Assembly: GCA_903908025.1 (NCBI GenBank)
Contig: CAIVQM010000518.1
Location: forward strand, 1 to 13,408
From: an uncultured bacterium
Lineage (GTDB): Bacteria > Actinomycetota > Actinomycetes > S36-B12
DNA length: 13,408 nt
Direction of reading: 5' to 3'
Both the position numbers and the translations under genes were made by a program. Under the pieces are notes generated by a model. It saw only the letters and a program-made list of their open reading frames with translations, was not told the origin of the DNA and ran no database searches. Shown piece by piece: positions 1-6,903 of the stretch (its first letter is position 1; each line of letters starts with the position of its first letter).

Positions 1-10
1 GATTGGCAAC

Positions 11-1084
11 GTGGCCCTCAGCATCGGAATCGTCGGACTGCCCAACGTCGGCAAGTCCACCATGTTCAACGCCCTGACCAAGAACAACGTCCTGGCGGCG
101 AACTACCCGTTCGCGACGATCGAGCCGAACACCGGTGTCGTGGGTGTGCCCGATCCGCGGCTCGCGGTGCTGGCGGGGATCTTCGGGTCTGAACGGCTGC
201 TGCCGGCAACGGTCCAGTTCGTCGACATCGCGGGCATCGTCAAGGGCGCCAGCGAAGGCGCAGGCCTGGGCAACAAGTTCCTTGCGAACATCCGCGAGTC
301 CGATGCCATCTGCCAGGTGCTGCGCGCCTTCATCGATGAAGACGTCGTGCATGTGGAAGGCCGGGTCTCTCCCGAGGACGACATGGAGACGATCAACACC
401 GAGCTGATCCTCGCGGACATCCAGACCCTCGATAAGGCGATCCCGCGCCTGCAGAAGGAGGCCCGCACCGACAAGTCGCGCACGGCCATTCTCGAGGCGG
501 CGGAGGAGGCTCGCGCGCTGCTCGATCAGGGCACGACGGTCTTCGCATCCGGCATCGACCCGGCTCCGCTGCGCGAGCTGTTCCTGCTTACCGCGAAGCC
601 CTTCCTTTACGTGATCAACGTCGACGAGGACGAACTGTCCGACGAGGAGTTCAAGGCGCGCATGCGGGCGATGGTTGCCCCCGCCGAGGCAGTGTTCCTC
701 GATGCCAAGCTCGAGGCCGAGCTCGTGGAGCTCCCCGAGGACGAGGCTCTGGAACTGCTGCAGTCGGTGGGGCAGGACGAGTCCGGCATCCACGCTCTTG
801 CGCGCGTGGGCTTCGCGACTCTGGGCCTGCAGACCTACCTGACCGCTGGCCCCAAGGAAGCGCGGGCCTGGACCATCCCGCAGAAGGCCACCGCACCCGA
901 GGCCGCTGGCGTCATTCACACCGACTTCCAGAAGGGCTTCATCAAGGCCGAGGTCGTGTCGTTCGACGATCTGGTGGCCGCAGGATCGATGGCCGAGGCG
1001 AAGGCCAAGGGCAAGGTGCGCATCGAAGGCAAGGACTACGTGATGTCCGACGGCGACGTCGTCGAGTTCCGCTTCAACGTCTAG
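11..1084 (+). CDS. ychF: YchF/OLA1-family ribosome-associated ATPase
   Basis: A 357-residue protein, about the family's usual length (E. coli YchF is about 363), starting at GTG. The N-terminal P-loop GLPNVGKS (residues 9-16) is the YchF form of G1. The G3 equivalent DIAG is at 72-75, followed by the KGASEGAGLGN segment typical of the family. The fourth motif is NVDE (203-206) instead of the GTPase NKxD, which is known to give YchF/OLA1 proteins ATP preference. The coiled-coil insertion lies around 125-200 and the TGS-like C-terminal domain covers about 274-357. The family binds ribosomes and is implicated in translation control and oxidative stress responses. Only 10 nt upstream are visible, so neither promoter nor ribosome binding site can be judged. 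A long hairpin begins at its stop codon, so it is probably the last gene of its transcript. Confidence 0.97.
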   Translation: MALSIGIVGLPNVGKSTMFNALTKNNVLAANYPFATIEPNTGVVGVPDPRLAVLAGIFGSERLLPATVQFVDIAGIVKGASEGAGLGNKFLANIRESDAICQVLRAFIDEDVVHVEGRVSPEDDMETINTELILADIQTLDKAIPRLQKEARTDKSRTAILEAAEEARALLDQGTTVFASGIDPAPLRELFLLTAKPFLYVINVDEDELSDEEFKARMRAMVAPAEAVFLDAKLEAELVELPEDEALELLQSVGQDESGIHALARVGFATLGLQTYLTAGPKEARAWTIPQKATAPEAAGVIHTDFQKGFIKAEVVSFDDLVAAGSMAEAKAKGKVRIEGKDYVMSDGDVVEFRFNV

Positions 1085-1145
1085 CCGACTCCATACCCCA
1101 GCGTCACACACCGCGCGGGTTGTGACGCTCAGGTGTGGAGTCGGC
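1084..1145 (+). terminator. Long hairpin overlapping the ychF stop, probable terminator
   Basis: The outer arms GCCGACTCCA (1084-1093) and TGGAGTCGGC (1136-1145) pair perfectly. Four more pairs follow (1094-1097 with 1132-1135, one G-T wobble). After a small internal mismatch, AGCGTCACA (1100-1108) pairs with TGTGACGCT (1121-1129) around a 12-nt loop. There is no T-tract after it, as is common for actinobacterial terminators. The first arm uses the last base of the ychF TAG. The 3' arm contains the most upstream GTG of the downstream Nudix reading frame. Confidence 0.7.
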
Positions 1146-1166
1146 GAGAGATTGGTACGGGAACCC

Positions 1167-1610
1167 GTGGGACCTGAGGCACCTCGGCCAGGCGTTGGAG
1201 GCAGCGCGCCTGACTTCATCGTCTCGGCCGTTGTGCTGCGCGATGCTGATGGACGGATCCTCGTCGTGCGCAAGCGGGGCACGAGCCGCTACATGCTCCC
1301 GGGCGGGAAGATCGAGGCGGGCGAGACGCCGGCGCAGGCTGCGGTTCGCGAGCTCTTCGAGGAGGTCGGGGCTGAGCTGGACCCAGCGCACCTGACATTC
1401 CTGGGGGAGTGGACGGCACCCGCGGCGAACGAGCCCGATCACACGGTCCACGGCCACATCTTCGAGCATCCGTGGATCGACGGATTGAGCGTGCGTGCCG
1501 AGATCGAGGATCTACTGTTGCTGCACCCTGATGAGATGGCGACCCGGGATGATCTGGCGCCGCTGCTCGTCACCCGCGTCCTGCCCGCCCTTGCTCCCGA
1601 GGTTCGCTGA
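1167..1610 (+). CDS. Nudix hydrolase
   Basis: A small Nudix-fold hydrolase, 147 residues from this GTG. The full Nudix box GX5EX7REUXEEXGU is intact at residues 47-69, with Gly-Gly-Lys, then GETP, then RELFEEVG; its glutamates bind the divalent metal needed to cleave nucleoside-diphosphate-X substrates. The conserved fold begins at DFIVSAVVLRD near residue 16 and includes VVRKRGTSRYMLPGG, a form common in actinobacterial Nudix proteins. Substrate cannot be told. The frame stays open up to a GTG at 1122 (162 residues), but that start sits in the 3' arm of the terminator hairpin and adds no recognisable domain. TTG at 1152 is another option. I chose GTG 1167 as the least unlikely, with weak GGGA upstream; none has a strong ribosome binding site. 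It stands alone between two transcription boundaries. Confidence 0.85.
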   Translation: MGPEAPRPGVGGSAPDFIVSAVVLRDADGRILVVRKRGTSRYMLPGGKIEAGETPAQAAVRELFEEVGAELDPAHLTFLGEWTAPAANEPDHTVHGHIFEHPWIDGLSVRAEIEDLLLLHPDEMATRDDLAPLLVTRVLPALAPEVR

Positions 1611-1641
1611 AAGCTCCGATCGTTTCTGCAGGCCAAGCGGC

Positions 1642-1656
1642 TAGAATCCGGCCGTG
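1642..1656 (+). promoter_or_regulatory. Leaderless-type -10 box for mntA-hepT
   Basis: TAGAAT (1642-1647) matches the actinobacterial -10 consensus TANNNT and lies exactly 6 nt before the GTG at 1654. No purine-rich ribosome binding site precedes that GTG, so transcription would start at or within a base or two of the start codon. No good -35 hexamer is evident. Confidence 0.55.
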
Positions 1657-1944
1657 GGCGAGATTCGCAATACCGTGATTGCGCGAGCTGACGAGATCAA
1701 GGGTCTGCTCGCCAAACGCCATGCCTTGACCATCAAGGTATTTGGATCGGTCGCCCGCGGCGAGGATCGCGAAGAGTCCGACGTGGACTTCCTGGTCGAA
1801 TTCGGTCCTGGTGCATCGATACTCGATCAGGTGAATCTGGAGCTGGATCTGCGGGCTCTCCTGAACTGCGAGGTTGATGTTGTTCCGGTCGGCGGACTCA
1901 AGGACCGAGATGCACACATTCTGGCTGAGGCCGTTTCGCTGTGA
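1654..1944 (+). CDS. mntA: MNT-domain nucleotidyltransferase, MntA-type antitoxin
   Basis: A 96-residue minimal nucleotidyltransferase. It carries the signature GSX10DXD as GSVARGEDREESDVD (G31-S32 ... D43-V-D45) and a third carboxylate in CEVDVV (D75), so all three metal-binding acids are present. In characterised MntA-HepT modules this enzyme transfers AMP to a tyrosine of the HEPN toxin and so neutralises it. The gene runs directly into the HEPN gene: its TGA overlaps the GTG of the next gene (GTGA, 1941-1944), implying coupled translation. The GTG start is favoured by the TAGAAT box 6 nt upstream and the absence of a Shine-Dalgarno. Codons such as CGA, ATT, GTT, GAA and CCA appear more often here than in the neighbouring housekeeping genes, which suggests, without proving, acquisition by transfer. 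Catalytic activity is inferred from motifs only. Confidence 0.92.
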   Translation: MGEIRNTVIARADEIKGLLAKRHALTIKVFGSVARGEDREESDVDFLVEFGPGASILDQVNLELDLRALLNCEVDVVPVGGLKDRDAHILAEAVSL

Positions 1945-2255
1945 CCCGTGGGGACGACCTACGTCGGATCGACATCGTTGAGGCGTGCGCAGCCCTGGAG
2001 GAGGTGCGCCGGTCGCGGGGCACAGTGAATGAGGAGATCCTCATCCGAGCTGCCGAGAGACTCCTCGAAATCATCGGTGAGGCTTCGACGAACTGCTCAC
2101 AACAGCTCAAGGATCAGCACCCGGACGTTGACTGGGCCGGAATCGCTGGCTTGCGGGTCGTGCTGGCGCATCACTATCACCGCACCCAGCCAGAGTTGAT
2201 CTGGCAATTTGCTTCGGTGGAAGCGCCGGCGTTGCGCACCTCTCTGGAGTCCTGA
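1941..2255 (+). CDS. hepT: HEPN-domain (DUF86) RNase toxin, HepT-type
   Basis: A 104-residue, predicted all-alpha HEPN protein of the HepT/DUF86 group. The catalytic RX4-6H motif is present as R72-VVLA-H77 followed by HY (Y79), giving RX4HXY; in characterised HepT toxins R and H are the RNase residues and the tyrosine is the AMPylation target of MntA. The helix containing AAERLLEIIGEA (about residues 37-48) and the DVDWAGIAGLR segment match the family layout. The usual RN dipeptide of the motif is RV here, so the conserved polar residue after R is missing. The GTG start overlaps the mntA TGA, placing both on one transcript with the antitoxin first. Toxicity is inferred from family and context. 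About 40 nt follow before the next gene, with no terminator visible. Confidence 0.9.
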   Translation: MTRGDDLRRIDIVEACAALEEVRRSRGTVNEEILIRAAERLLEIIGEASTNCSQQLKDQHPDVDWAGIAGLRVVLAHHYHRTQPELIWQFASVEAPALRTSLES

Positions 2256-2284
2256 TTCCTGCAGCCGTGGATTACTCGAAGAGC

Positions 2285-2290
2285 TAGGAG
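2285..2290 (+). promoter_or_regulatory. Ribosome binding site of the SRPBCC gene
   Basis: TAGGAG sits 4 nt before the ATG at 2295 and fixes that start. It contrasts with the genes on either side, which have no Shine-Dalgarno and are candidates for leaderless initiation. Confidence 0.6.
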
Positions 2291-2294
2291 AACG

Positions 2295-2759
2295 ATGAAC
2301 GACAACTTCCTCTATTCCGTGGAACGCGAGCTCGACCTGCCCATCGACATCCTGTGGGCGGCCTGGACCGATCCCGTCGCGCTCGAGGCCTGGTACCACC
2401 CGACGGACCTGTCGGTCCTTCCCGGATCGGTCGTCTCGGACCCGGTCGAGGGTGGTGCCTGGTCGGTGGCCGTCGATGTGCCGGCCATGGACTTCGTCGC
2501 CTACTTCTACGGCCGCTACACGGTCGTCGTGCAGAACGCGCGACTCGAGCACACGATGGCTTACACGCAGGACGCCGACGAGTTCGCTGCGCGCGACGAG
2601 TCTGCGCCGCACCATCTCGTGCGCATCGAGTTCGAGAGCCGGGACTTCCGCAGCTGGGTGAAGTTCAGCCAGTTCGGGGAGCTCCCCGAAGGGCAGGCCG
2701 TCCAGGCGCAGGCGGGCATGGAGAGCTACTTCGACTCGCTCGAGGCGTACCTCGCCTGA
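2295..2759 (+). CDS. SRPBCC/AHSA1-like domain protein
   Basis: A 154-residue protein with the layout of the SRPBCC (START/Bet v 1-like) AHSA1-type family. The N-terminal strand FLYSVERELDLPIDILWAAWTDP is followed by the alpha-helix/loop AxxWxHP (ALEAWYHP, about residues 30-37), then the antiparallel strands around GGAWSVAV and GRYTVVVQNARLEHT, and a long C-terminal helix (about 130-153) that would close the hydrophobic pocket. Such proteins bind hydrophobic ligands or act as Hsp90-cochaperone-like or stress proteins; no ligand or reaction can be assigned. The ATG start has a TAGGAG site 4 nt upstream. It precedes a DUF1801 gene by 27 nt, a kind of small-protein pairing I recall in actinobacteria, so cotranscription is possible. 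Function remains open. Confidence 0.85.
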   Translation: MNDNFLYSVERELDLPIDILWAAWTDPVALEAWYHPTDLSVLPGSVVSDPVEGGAWSVAVDVPAMDFVAYFYGRYTVVVQNARLEHTMAYTQDADEFAARDESAPHHLVRIEFESRDFRSWVKFSQFGELPEGQAVQAQAGMESYFDSLEAYLA

Positions 2760-2774
2760 CGCCGCAGTTTGGTT

Positions 2775-2789
2775 CACAATGGTGCGATG
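2775..2789 (+). promoter_or_regulatory. Possible leaderless -10 box for the DUF1801 gene
   Basis: CACAAT (2775-2780) resembles TANNNT at positions 2 and 6 and is followed by exactly 6 nt and then ATG 2787, the same spacing as at mntA and typA. No Shine-Dalgarno is present. Cotranscription with the upstream SRPBCC gene is the alternative, so this is a weak call. Confidence 0.35.
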
Positions 2790-3143
2790 TCTGCTGCAGA
2801 GATCGACGACTACATCGGTGCCCTGGACGAGTCGAAGCGCTCGACCCTGGAGAAGGTGCGCCAAACCATCCTCGAGATCGTTCCCGATGCTGAGCAGGGG
2901 ATCTCGTACGGCGTCCCCGTATTCAAAGTCAACGGCAAGGCCGTCGCCGGGTTCGCAGCCTTCAAGAACCACCTCACATTTGCGACGCACAGCGGAAACG
3001 TGACCTCGCAACTGACCGATGAGCTCGCGGGCTACGTCGTGTCGAAGGGCTCGTTCCAGTTCGACGTGGCCACGCCCTTGCCGAAGAAACTCCTGAAGCG
3101 ACTGATCGCCGTTCGGATGGCCGAACTGCCGCCTGCGCGGTAG
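2787..3143 (+). CDS. DUF1801 (YdhG-like) domain protein
   Basis: A 118-residue protein matching DUF1801, a small alpha/beta family. Recognisable blocks in order are EIVPDAEQGISYGVPVFKVNGK (about residues 30-51), AGFAAFKNHLTFATHSGNV (about 54-72) and GSFQFDVATPLPKKLLKRL (about 88-106). These correspond to the family's E-x-I-x-YGMPxF, AAFKxHIxF and SKGTIRFPxDKPLPxxL blocks. Some relatives have been discussed as iron-binding or frataxin-like, but no function can be read here. An open frame extends to a TTG at 2769; I chose ATG 2787 because alignment to the family starts there and a -10-like box lies 6 nt upstream. It ends 6 nt from the convergent flavoprotein gene, inside a hairpin that could serve both. 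Confidence 0.83.
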   Translation: MSAAEIDDYIGALDESKRSTLEKVRQTILEIVPDAEQGISYGVPVFKVNGKAVAGFAAFKNHLTFATHSGNVTSQLTDELAGYVVSKGSFQFDVATPLPKKLLKRLIAVRMAELPPAR

Positions 3144-3160
3144 CGGCCGTCAGGAGGCAG
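3126..3160. terminator. Candidate bidirectional terminator between convergent genes
   Basis: CTGCCGCCTG (3126-3135) pairs with CAGGAGGCAG (3151-3160) with one central mismatch around a 15-nt loop. Both convergent stop codons (TAG 3141-3143 plus strand, TGA 3152-3150 minus strand) lie within or at the edge of it. There is no T-tract on either side, so it would act as a structure-only or Rho-assisted terminator. Confidence 0.4.
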
Positions 3161-4268
3161 CGATCGACGCTGCGATGGAGCGGGCCTCGATGCCCATCTC
3201 GCGCAGCATGCCTGACGGCGACACGAACATCCCGCAGAAGTACAGCCCCGGCAGCGCTGTCGGCTGCCCGGACACCAGCGGCATTCCTTCGGGATCGCAG
3301 ACCTGTTCCCACTCCGGCAGGAAGTCGGCGATCCCCGGGCGGTAGCCGGTGGCGAGCACGACCGCATCGCAGGCGAGCGCGCTGCCATCGGTGAAGACAA
3401 CGCCGTCGGCGGTGAAGTGGTCGATGCCTCCGTGCACGCCGATGCGGCCCTGCTTGATCGCGGACATCGTGCCGATATCGAGCAGGGGGATGTGCCGGTC
3501 GCGGGCGATCTGCGTGTTGGGGCCGTATGGGAGTTTGCGCAGGCCGACCTTCGTGATGTCGCCGACGGTCAACCGCACGAGCGGCCAGGACAGGGCATCA
3601 GCGACACGTGGCGGCAGGTGCCGCATCACGATGCCGAGCTGCAGGACCGGCACGACACCGAGGACATCGCGCTGCACGACATTGACGGGGGAGCGCACGG
3701 ACAGGGACGCATGTGCGCCGCGCTCGGCTAGGTCGAGAGCCTGCTCGCAAGCCGAGTTGCCGAAGCCGACGACCAGCACGTTCCCCCCGCGCCACGGATC
3801 GCCGTTCACGTACTCGCTCGAGTGCAGCACCGACCCGGAGAACTCGTCCATCCCCGGCCACGACGGTCGGACAGGAATGCGGGTCGCGCCCGTTGCGATC
3901 ACGACATTGCGCGCGGACCACTCGCGGTCCGCGGTCGTCGCGAACCACGCGCCGTCCCGCCGTTCGATGCTCGTGGCCTGCTGGTTGAACTGCGGGCGAA
4001 TGTCGAAGTGGTCGCAGTACTCCACGAGGTACTCGACAACCTGATCGCGTGACGGGTACCGCGGCCAGTCCCGGGGCATCTCGAGCCCGGGCAGGCTCGA
4101 GCTCGACTTCGGGGTGTGGAGGTGGAGCCGGTCGTAGTGGTGGCGCCATGCCGTCCCGACGACATCGGTCGCCTCGAGGATCTCGAACGGCTGGCCGGCT
4201 TGAGCGAGGCTGGCCGCCGTCGCGAGGCCAGCGGCGGATGCCCCGATGATCAGGGTGTCGGTGTCCAT
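3150..4268 (-). CDS. Flavin monooxygenase-like NAD(P)/FAD-dependent oxidoreductase
   Basis: A 372-residue two-dinucleotide-fold flavoprotein. The N-terminal FAD motif is IIGASAAGLA (G9-x-S11-x-x-G14, the middle glycine of GxGxxG replaced by serine), followed by the acidic E30/E32 end of strand 2. The class-B flavin monooxygenase fingerprint FxGxxxH is intact as FSGSVLHSSEY (143-153). The NADPH fold motif is VVGFGNSACE (166-175). The second flavin-contact motif is LATGYRPG (305-312). The FxGxxxH-GxGNS-ATGYRP combination resembles CzcO/YUCCA-like single-polypeptide monooxygenases that oxygenate N, S or carbonyl carbon; it is slightly shorter than most. The substrate is unknown. ATG 4268 has GGCAGGA upstream, inside the end of the preceding minus-strand gene, from which it is separated by only 8 nt, so the two are very likely one transcript. 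No signal peptide is seen; probably cytosolic. Confidence 0.9.
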   Translation of the reverse strand: MDTDTLIIGASAAGLATAASLAQAGQPFEILEATDVVGTAWRHHYDRLHLHTPKSSSSLPGLEMPRDWPRYPSRDQVVEYLVEYCDHFDIRPQFNQQATSIERRDGAWFATTADREWSARNVVIATGATRIPVRPSWPGMDEFSGSVLHSSEYVNGDPWRGGNVLVVGFGNSACEQALDLAERGAHASLSVRSPVNVVQRDVLGVVPVLQLGIVMRHLPPRVADALSWPLVRLTVGDITKVGLRKLPYGPNTQIARDRHIPLLDIGTMSAIKQGRIGVHGGIDHFTADGVVFTDGSALACDAVVLATGYRPGIADFLPEWEQVCDPEGMPLVSGQPTALPGLYFCGMFVSPSGMLREMGIEARSIAASIAAS

Positions 4269-4276
4269 GGTCCTGC

Positions 4277-4900
4277 CTAGACGGTTGGGGTTGGCAGGGC
4301 CGGCGGGCGGAGGCCCTCCTCGCGCAGCTCCAGCGAGGCGAGCGCGTGGATGATCGGCCGCTCGCCGCGCCGCCAGGCTCCCGCGGGGTCGTCGCTGATC
4401 CGGGCCAGCACGTGCAGGGGCTGCCGGGCCAGGGCCCGCAGGGCGAACAGGTCGAGGTCCTCGTTGGCATCGACGAACCTCTGGGCCGCGGTGGCCCGCC
4501 GCATGAAGGCGATCCGGATCGGGATCCAGAAGGCAGCGAAGGACGCGAAGGCGAGGACCGCCAGGGCCACCGACAGGAACATCGCGAGGGTGGCGACCGC
4601 GTCCGCCTCGGCCTGGCCCGCGTCGGCGATCGACCGGGCGGCGGCGCTCATCCCGTCGAAGGGGGCGCCGAGGGTGTCTCCCACGAGGGGGATGCCGCCG
4701 ATCGACTCCCCGGCCGAGTCAATGCTGGTGGCCAGATCGCGGGCGCCGCTGGCAATGGCGGCCCCTGGCGTGGCCAGATTCATGATCAGTTCGTGGAGCC
4801 GGACGGCGACCCAGATCCACAGCAGAGTCCACAGCACCAGCCACAGATCACCGGCGATCTGACGGGCCCGACGGGCCGGAATGTCCGAATACCAGGTCAT
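4277..4900 (-). CDS. Two-TM membrane protein of unknown function
   Basis: A 207-residue protein I cannot assign to a named family; it looks like an actinobacterial conserved hypothetical protein. There are two hydrophobic helices, about residues 18-38 (LWLVLWTLLWIWVAVRL) and 102-131 (LAMFLSVALAVLAFASFAAFWIPI). The positive residues RRAR before the first and FMRR after the second suggest both termini face the cytoplasm. The 60-residue loop between them is Gly/Ala/Ser-rich (GESIGGIPLVGDTLGAP) and would be extracytoplasmic. The cytoplasmic C-terminal part (about 135-207) carries an amphipathic FVDANEDLDLFALRALARQPLHVLARI stretch and a Pro-rich end. ATG 4900 follows a good AGGTGG site. It is transcribed away from typA and lies 8 nt before the flavin monooxygenase gene, so it may anchor or partner that enzyme; this is inference from position alone. 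Confidence 0.8.
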   Translation of the reverse strand: MTWYSDIPARRARQIAGDLWLVLWTLLWIWVAVRLHELIMNLATPGAAIASGARDLATSIDSAGESIGGIPLVGDTLGAPFDGMSAAARSIADAGQAEADAVATLAMFLSVALAVLAFASFAAFWIPIRIAFMRRATAAQRFVDANEDLDLFALRALARQPLHVLARISDDPAGAWRRGERPIIHALASLELREEGLRPPALPTPTV

Positions 4901-4917
4901 GGTCCACCTCTCGCGAT

Positions 4918-4956
4918 TTCAGGGAACAGCGTCGCACCTCATAGGGTCACAGGGTG
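4918..4956 (+). promoter_or_regulatory. Leaderless-type promoter of typA
   Basis: TAGGGT (4942-4947) fits TANNNT and stands 6 nt before the GTG start of typA at 4954. A weak -35 candidate, TTCAGG (4918-4923), is 18 nt upstream of it. There is no GGAGG-like site before the GTG. The whole divergent intergenic space is only 53 nt (4901-4953), so the typA promoter and the 5' end of the minus-strand unit must be packed together. Confidence 0.55.
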
Positions 4957-6813
4957 ACTTCCAGAGAAGACCTTCGAAATATCGCCATCATCGCCCACGT
5001 CGACCACGGGAAGACGACTCTCGTCGACGCCATGCTGTGGCAGTCGGGGGCCTTCCGGGCCAACCAGGACGTGAACGACCGCGTCATGGACTCGATGGAC
5101 CTCGAGCGCGAGAAGGGCATCACGATCCTCGCGAAGAACACGTCTGTCCGTTATGTCGGGCCGGCGGCCCCTGAGGGCGGTGTGACGTTCAACATCATCG
5201 ACACCCCCGGCCACGCGGACTTCGGCGGCGAGGTCGAGCGCGGTCTCGAGATGGTCGACGCGGTCGTGCTGCTGGTCGACGCATCCGAGGGCCCGCTGCC
5301 CCAGACCCGATTCGTCCTGCGCAAGGCGCTGCAGAAGAACCTCCCCGTCGTCCTCGTCATCAACAAGGTCGATCGTCCGGACTCGCGCATCGCCGAGGTC
5401 GTCGACGAGGCCTACGAGCTCTTCCTCGATCTGGATGCCACCGAGAAGCAGATCGAGTTCCCGATCGTCTACACCAGTGCCAAGGCCGGCCGGGCCTCCC
5501 TGACGCGCCCCGCCGACGGTGGGATGCCGGATGCGGAGGACCTCGAGCCGTTGTTCCGTCAGCTGCTCACGACCGTGCCGCCGCCGCAGTACGACCCCGC
5601 CAAGCCGCTGCAGGCTCACGTCACCAACCTCGACGCTTCCCCGTACCTCGGTCGTCTGGCGCTGTGCCGCGTGCATGAGGGCACCATCCGCAAGGGCCAG
5701 CAGGTCGCGTGGATGAAGGCCGACGGCACCGTCGAGCGTGCCAAGGTCGTCGAACTGCTGATGACGGAGGCGCTCGAGCGCGTGCCGGTCCAGGAGGCAG
5801 GCCCAGGCGACATCATCGCGGTCGCCGGCATCCCAGAGATCACGATCGGCGAGACCCTCGCCGACATCGAGAACCCGGTCGCGCTGCCCGTCATCACCGT
5901 CGACGAGCCGTCGATCTCGATGACCATCGGTATCAACACCTCGCCGCTCGCCGGCCGCAGCGGCACCAAGCTGACGGCCAACCAGGTCAAGCAGCGCCTC
6001 GAGGCCGAGCTCATCGGCAACGTCTCGATCCGCATGCTCCCGACTGAGCGCCCCGACACCTGGGAGATCCAGGGCCGTGGCGAGTTGCAGCTCGCGATCC
6101 TCGTCGAGCTGATGCGTCGCGAGGCGTTCGAGCTCACTGTGGGCAAGCCGCAGGTCGTCACCCGGATCATCGACGGCAAGATCAACGAGCCCATGGAGCG
6201 GCTGTCCGTCGACATCCCCGAGGACTACCTCGGCGTCGTCACCCAGCTCATGGCTCTCCGTAAGGGCCGTATGGAGCAGATGGTCAACCACGGCACCGGC
6301 TGGGTCCGGATGGAGTACGTCGTCCCGGCCCGCGGCCTGATCGGCTTCCGTACCGAGTTCCTCACGGAGACCCGTGGCACCGGCCTGCTGCACCACGTCT
6401 TCGATCGTTACGAGCCGTGGCACGGCGAGCTCCGCACCCGCCCCACGGGCTCGCTGGTCGCCGACCGCACGGGCGCCACCACCGGATTCGCCCTGGCCAA
6501 CCTCCAGGAGCGCGGCACCATGTTCGTGGGCCCCGGCACCGACGTTTACGAGGGCATGATCGTCGGAGAGAACTCGCGGTCGGATGACATGGACGTCAAC
6601 CCGACCAAGGAGAAGAAGCTGACCAACATGCGTCAGTCCTCCGGCGACATCCTCGTGCCGCTCATCCCGCACAAGCACCTGTCGCTCGAGCAGGCCCTGG
6701 AGTTCTGCCGTGAGGACGAGTGCGTTGAGGTGACGCCCGGCTTCGTGCGGATCCGCAAGGTGCTGCTCGCGCAGAACGACCGTGCGAAGGCTGGTCGCAA
6801 GCCCAAGGGCTAG
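4954..6813 (+). CDS. typA: Translational GTPase TypA/BipA
   Basis: A 619-residue ribosome-binding GTPase of the EF-G-like group, within the usual TypA length of about 600-640. G motifs are all intact: AHVDHGKT (14-21), the G2 region EKGITI near residue 54, DTPGH (83-87), NKVD (137-140) and SAKAG (175-179). Domain II follows from about residue 210 ([25 protein letters not shown]). The EF-G III/V-like domains and the BipA-specific C-terminal region follow, with the diagnostic [18 protein letters not shown] near 450 and [32 protein letters not shown] residues near 510-535. The tail is Lys/Arg-rich. TypA acts in ribosome assembly and in stress or cold adaptation. The GTG start is set by the match of the N-terminus to the family and by a -10 box 6 nt upstream. 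No strong terminator is visible after it. Confidence 0.97.
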   Translation: MTSREDLRNIAIIAHVDHGKTTLVDAMLWQSGAFRANQDVNDRVMDSMDLEREKGITILAKNTSVRYVGPAAPEGGVTFNIIDTPGHADFGGEVERGLEMVDAVVLLVDASEGPLPQTRFVLRKALQKNLPVVLVINKVDRPDSRIAEVVDEAYELFLDLDATEKQIEFPIVYTSAKAGRASLTRPADGGMPDAEDLEPLFRQLLTTVPPPQYDPAKPLQAHVTNLDASPYLGRLALCRVHEGTIRKGQQVAWMKADGTVERAKVVELLMTEALERVPVQEAGPGDIIAVAGIPEITIGETLADIENPVALPVITVDEPSISMTIGINTSPLAGRSGTKLTANQVKQRLEAELIGNVSIRMLPTERPDTWEIQGRGELQLAILVELMRREAFELTVGKPQVVTRIIDGKINEPMERLSVDIPEDYLGVVTQLMALRKGRMEQMVNHGTGWVRMEYVVPARGLIGFRTEFLTETRGTGLLHHVFDRYEPWHGELRTRPTGSLVADRTGATTGFALANLQERGTMFVGPGTDVYEGMIVGENSRSDDMDVNPTKEKKLTNMRQSSGDILVPLIPHKHLSLEQALEFCREDECVEVTPGFVRIRKVLLAQNDRAKAGRKPKG

Positions 6814-6883
6814 GTCCTACGACCATCCGTTCTTTGGCTGTCGCACCGCAGGAAGTCCACGTATCCGCCGTTTTGTGGTCGTA

Positions 6884-6903
6884 ACGTCACGATTTGGTGA
6901 CGT
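6884..6903. promoter_or_regulatory. Palindrome ACGTCAC-N6-GTGACGT, candidate operator
   Basis: ACGTCAC (6884-6890) and GTGACGT (6897-6903) are perfect inverted repeats around GATTTG. The dyad lies about 24 nt upstream of the possible -35 box of the ABC importer operon and 70 nt after the typA stop, which suits an activator or repressor site. A 7-bp stem with a 6-nt loop and no T-tract is a weaker fit to a typA terminator, but that is not excluded. Confidence 0.4.

Noticed and set aside
1122..1166. Longest Nudix start at GTG 1122
   Set aside because: It lies inside the 3' arm of the hairpin after ychF, and the added residues match nothing in the Nudix fold; GTG 1167 is preferred, with low certainty.
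2097..3011. A 304-codon minus-strand open frame across hepT, SRPBCC and DUF1801 genes
   Set aside because: It crosses three well-supported plus-strand genes and lacks any motif; treated as a shadow.
1085..4950. Possibility that the accessory segment between ychF and typA is an integrated mobile element
   Set aside because: No integrase, transposase, tRNA target, direct-repeat boundary or phage gene was found; mixed strands and ordinary gene families fit gradual gene gain.
4939..6678. A 579-codon minus-strand open frame opposite typA
   Set aside because: It has no recognisable domain or membrane pattern, and composition is that of reversed high-GC coding sequence; typA on the other strand is unambiguous.
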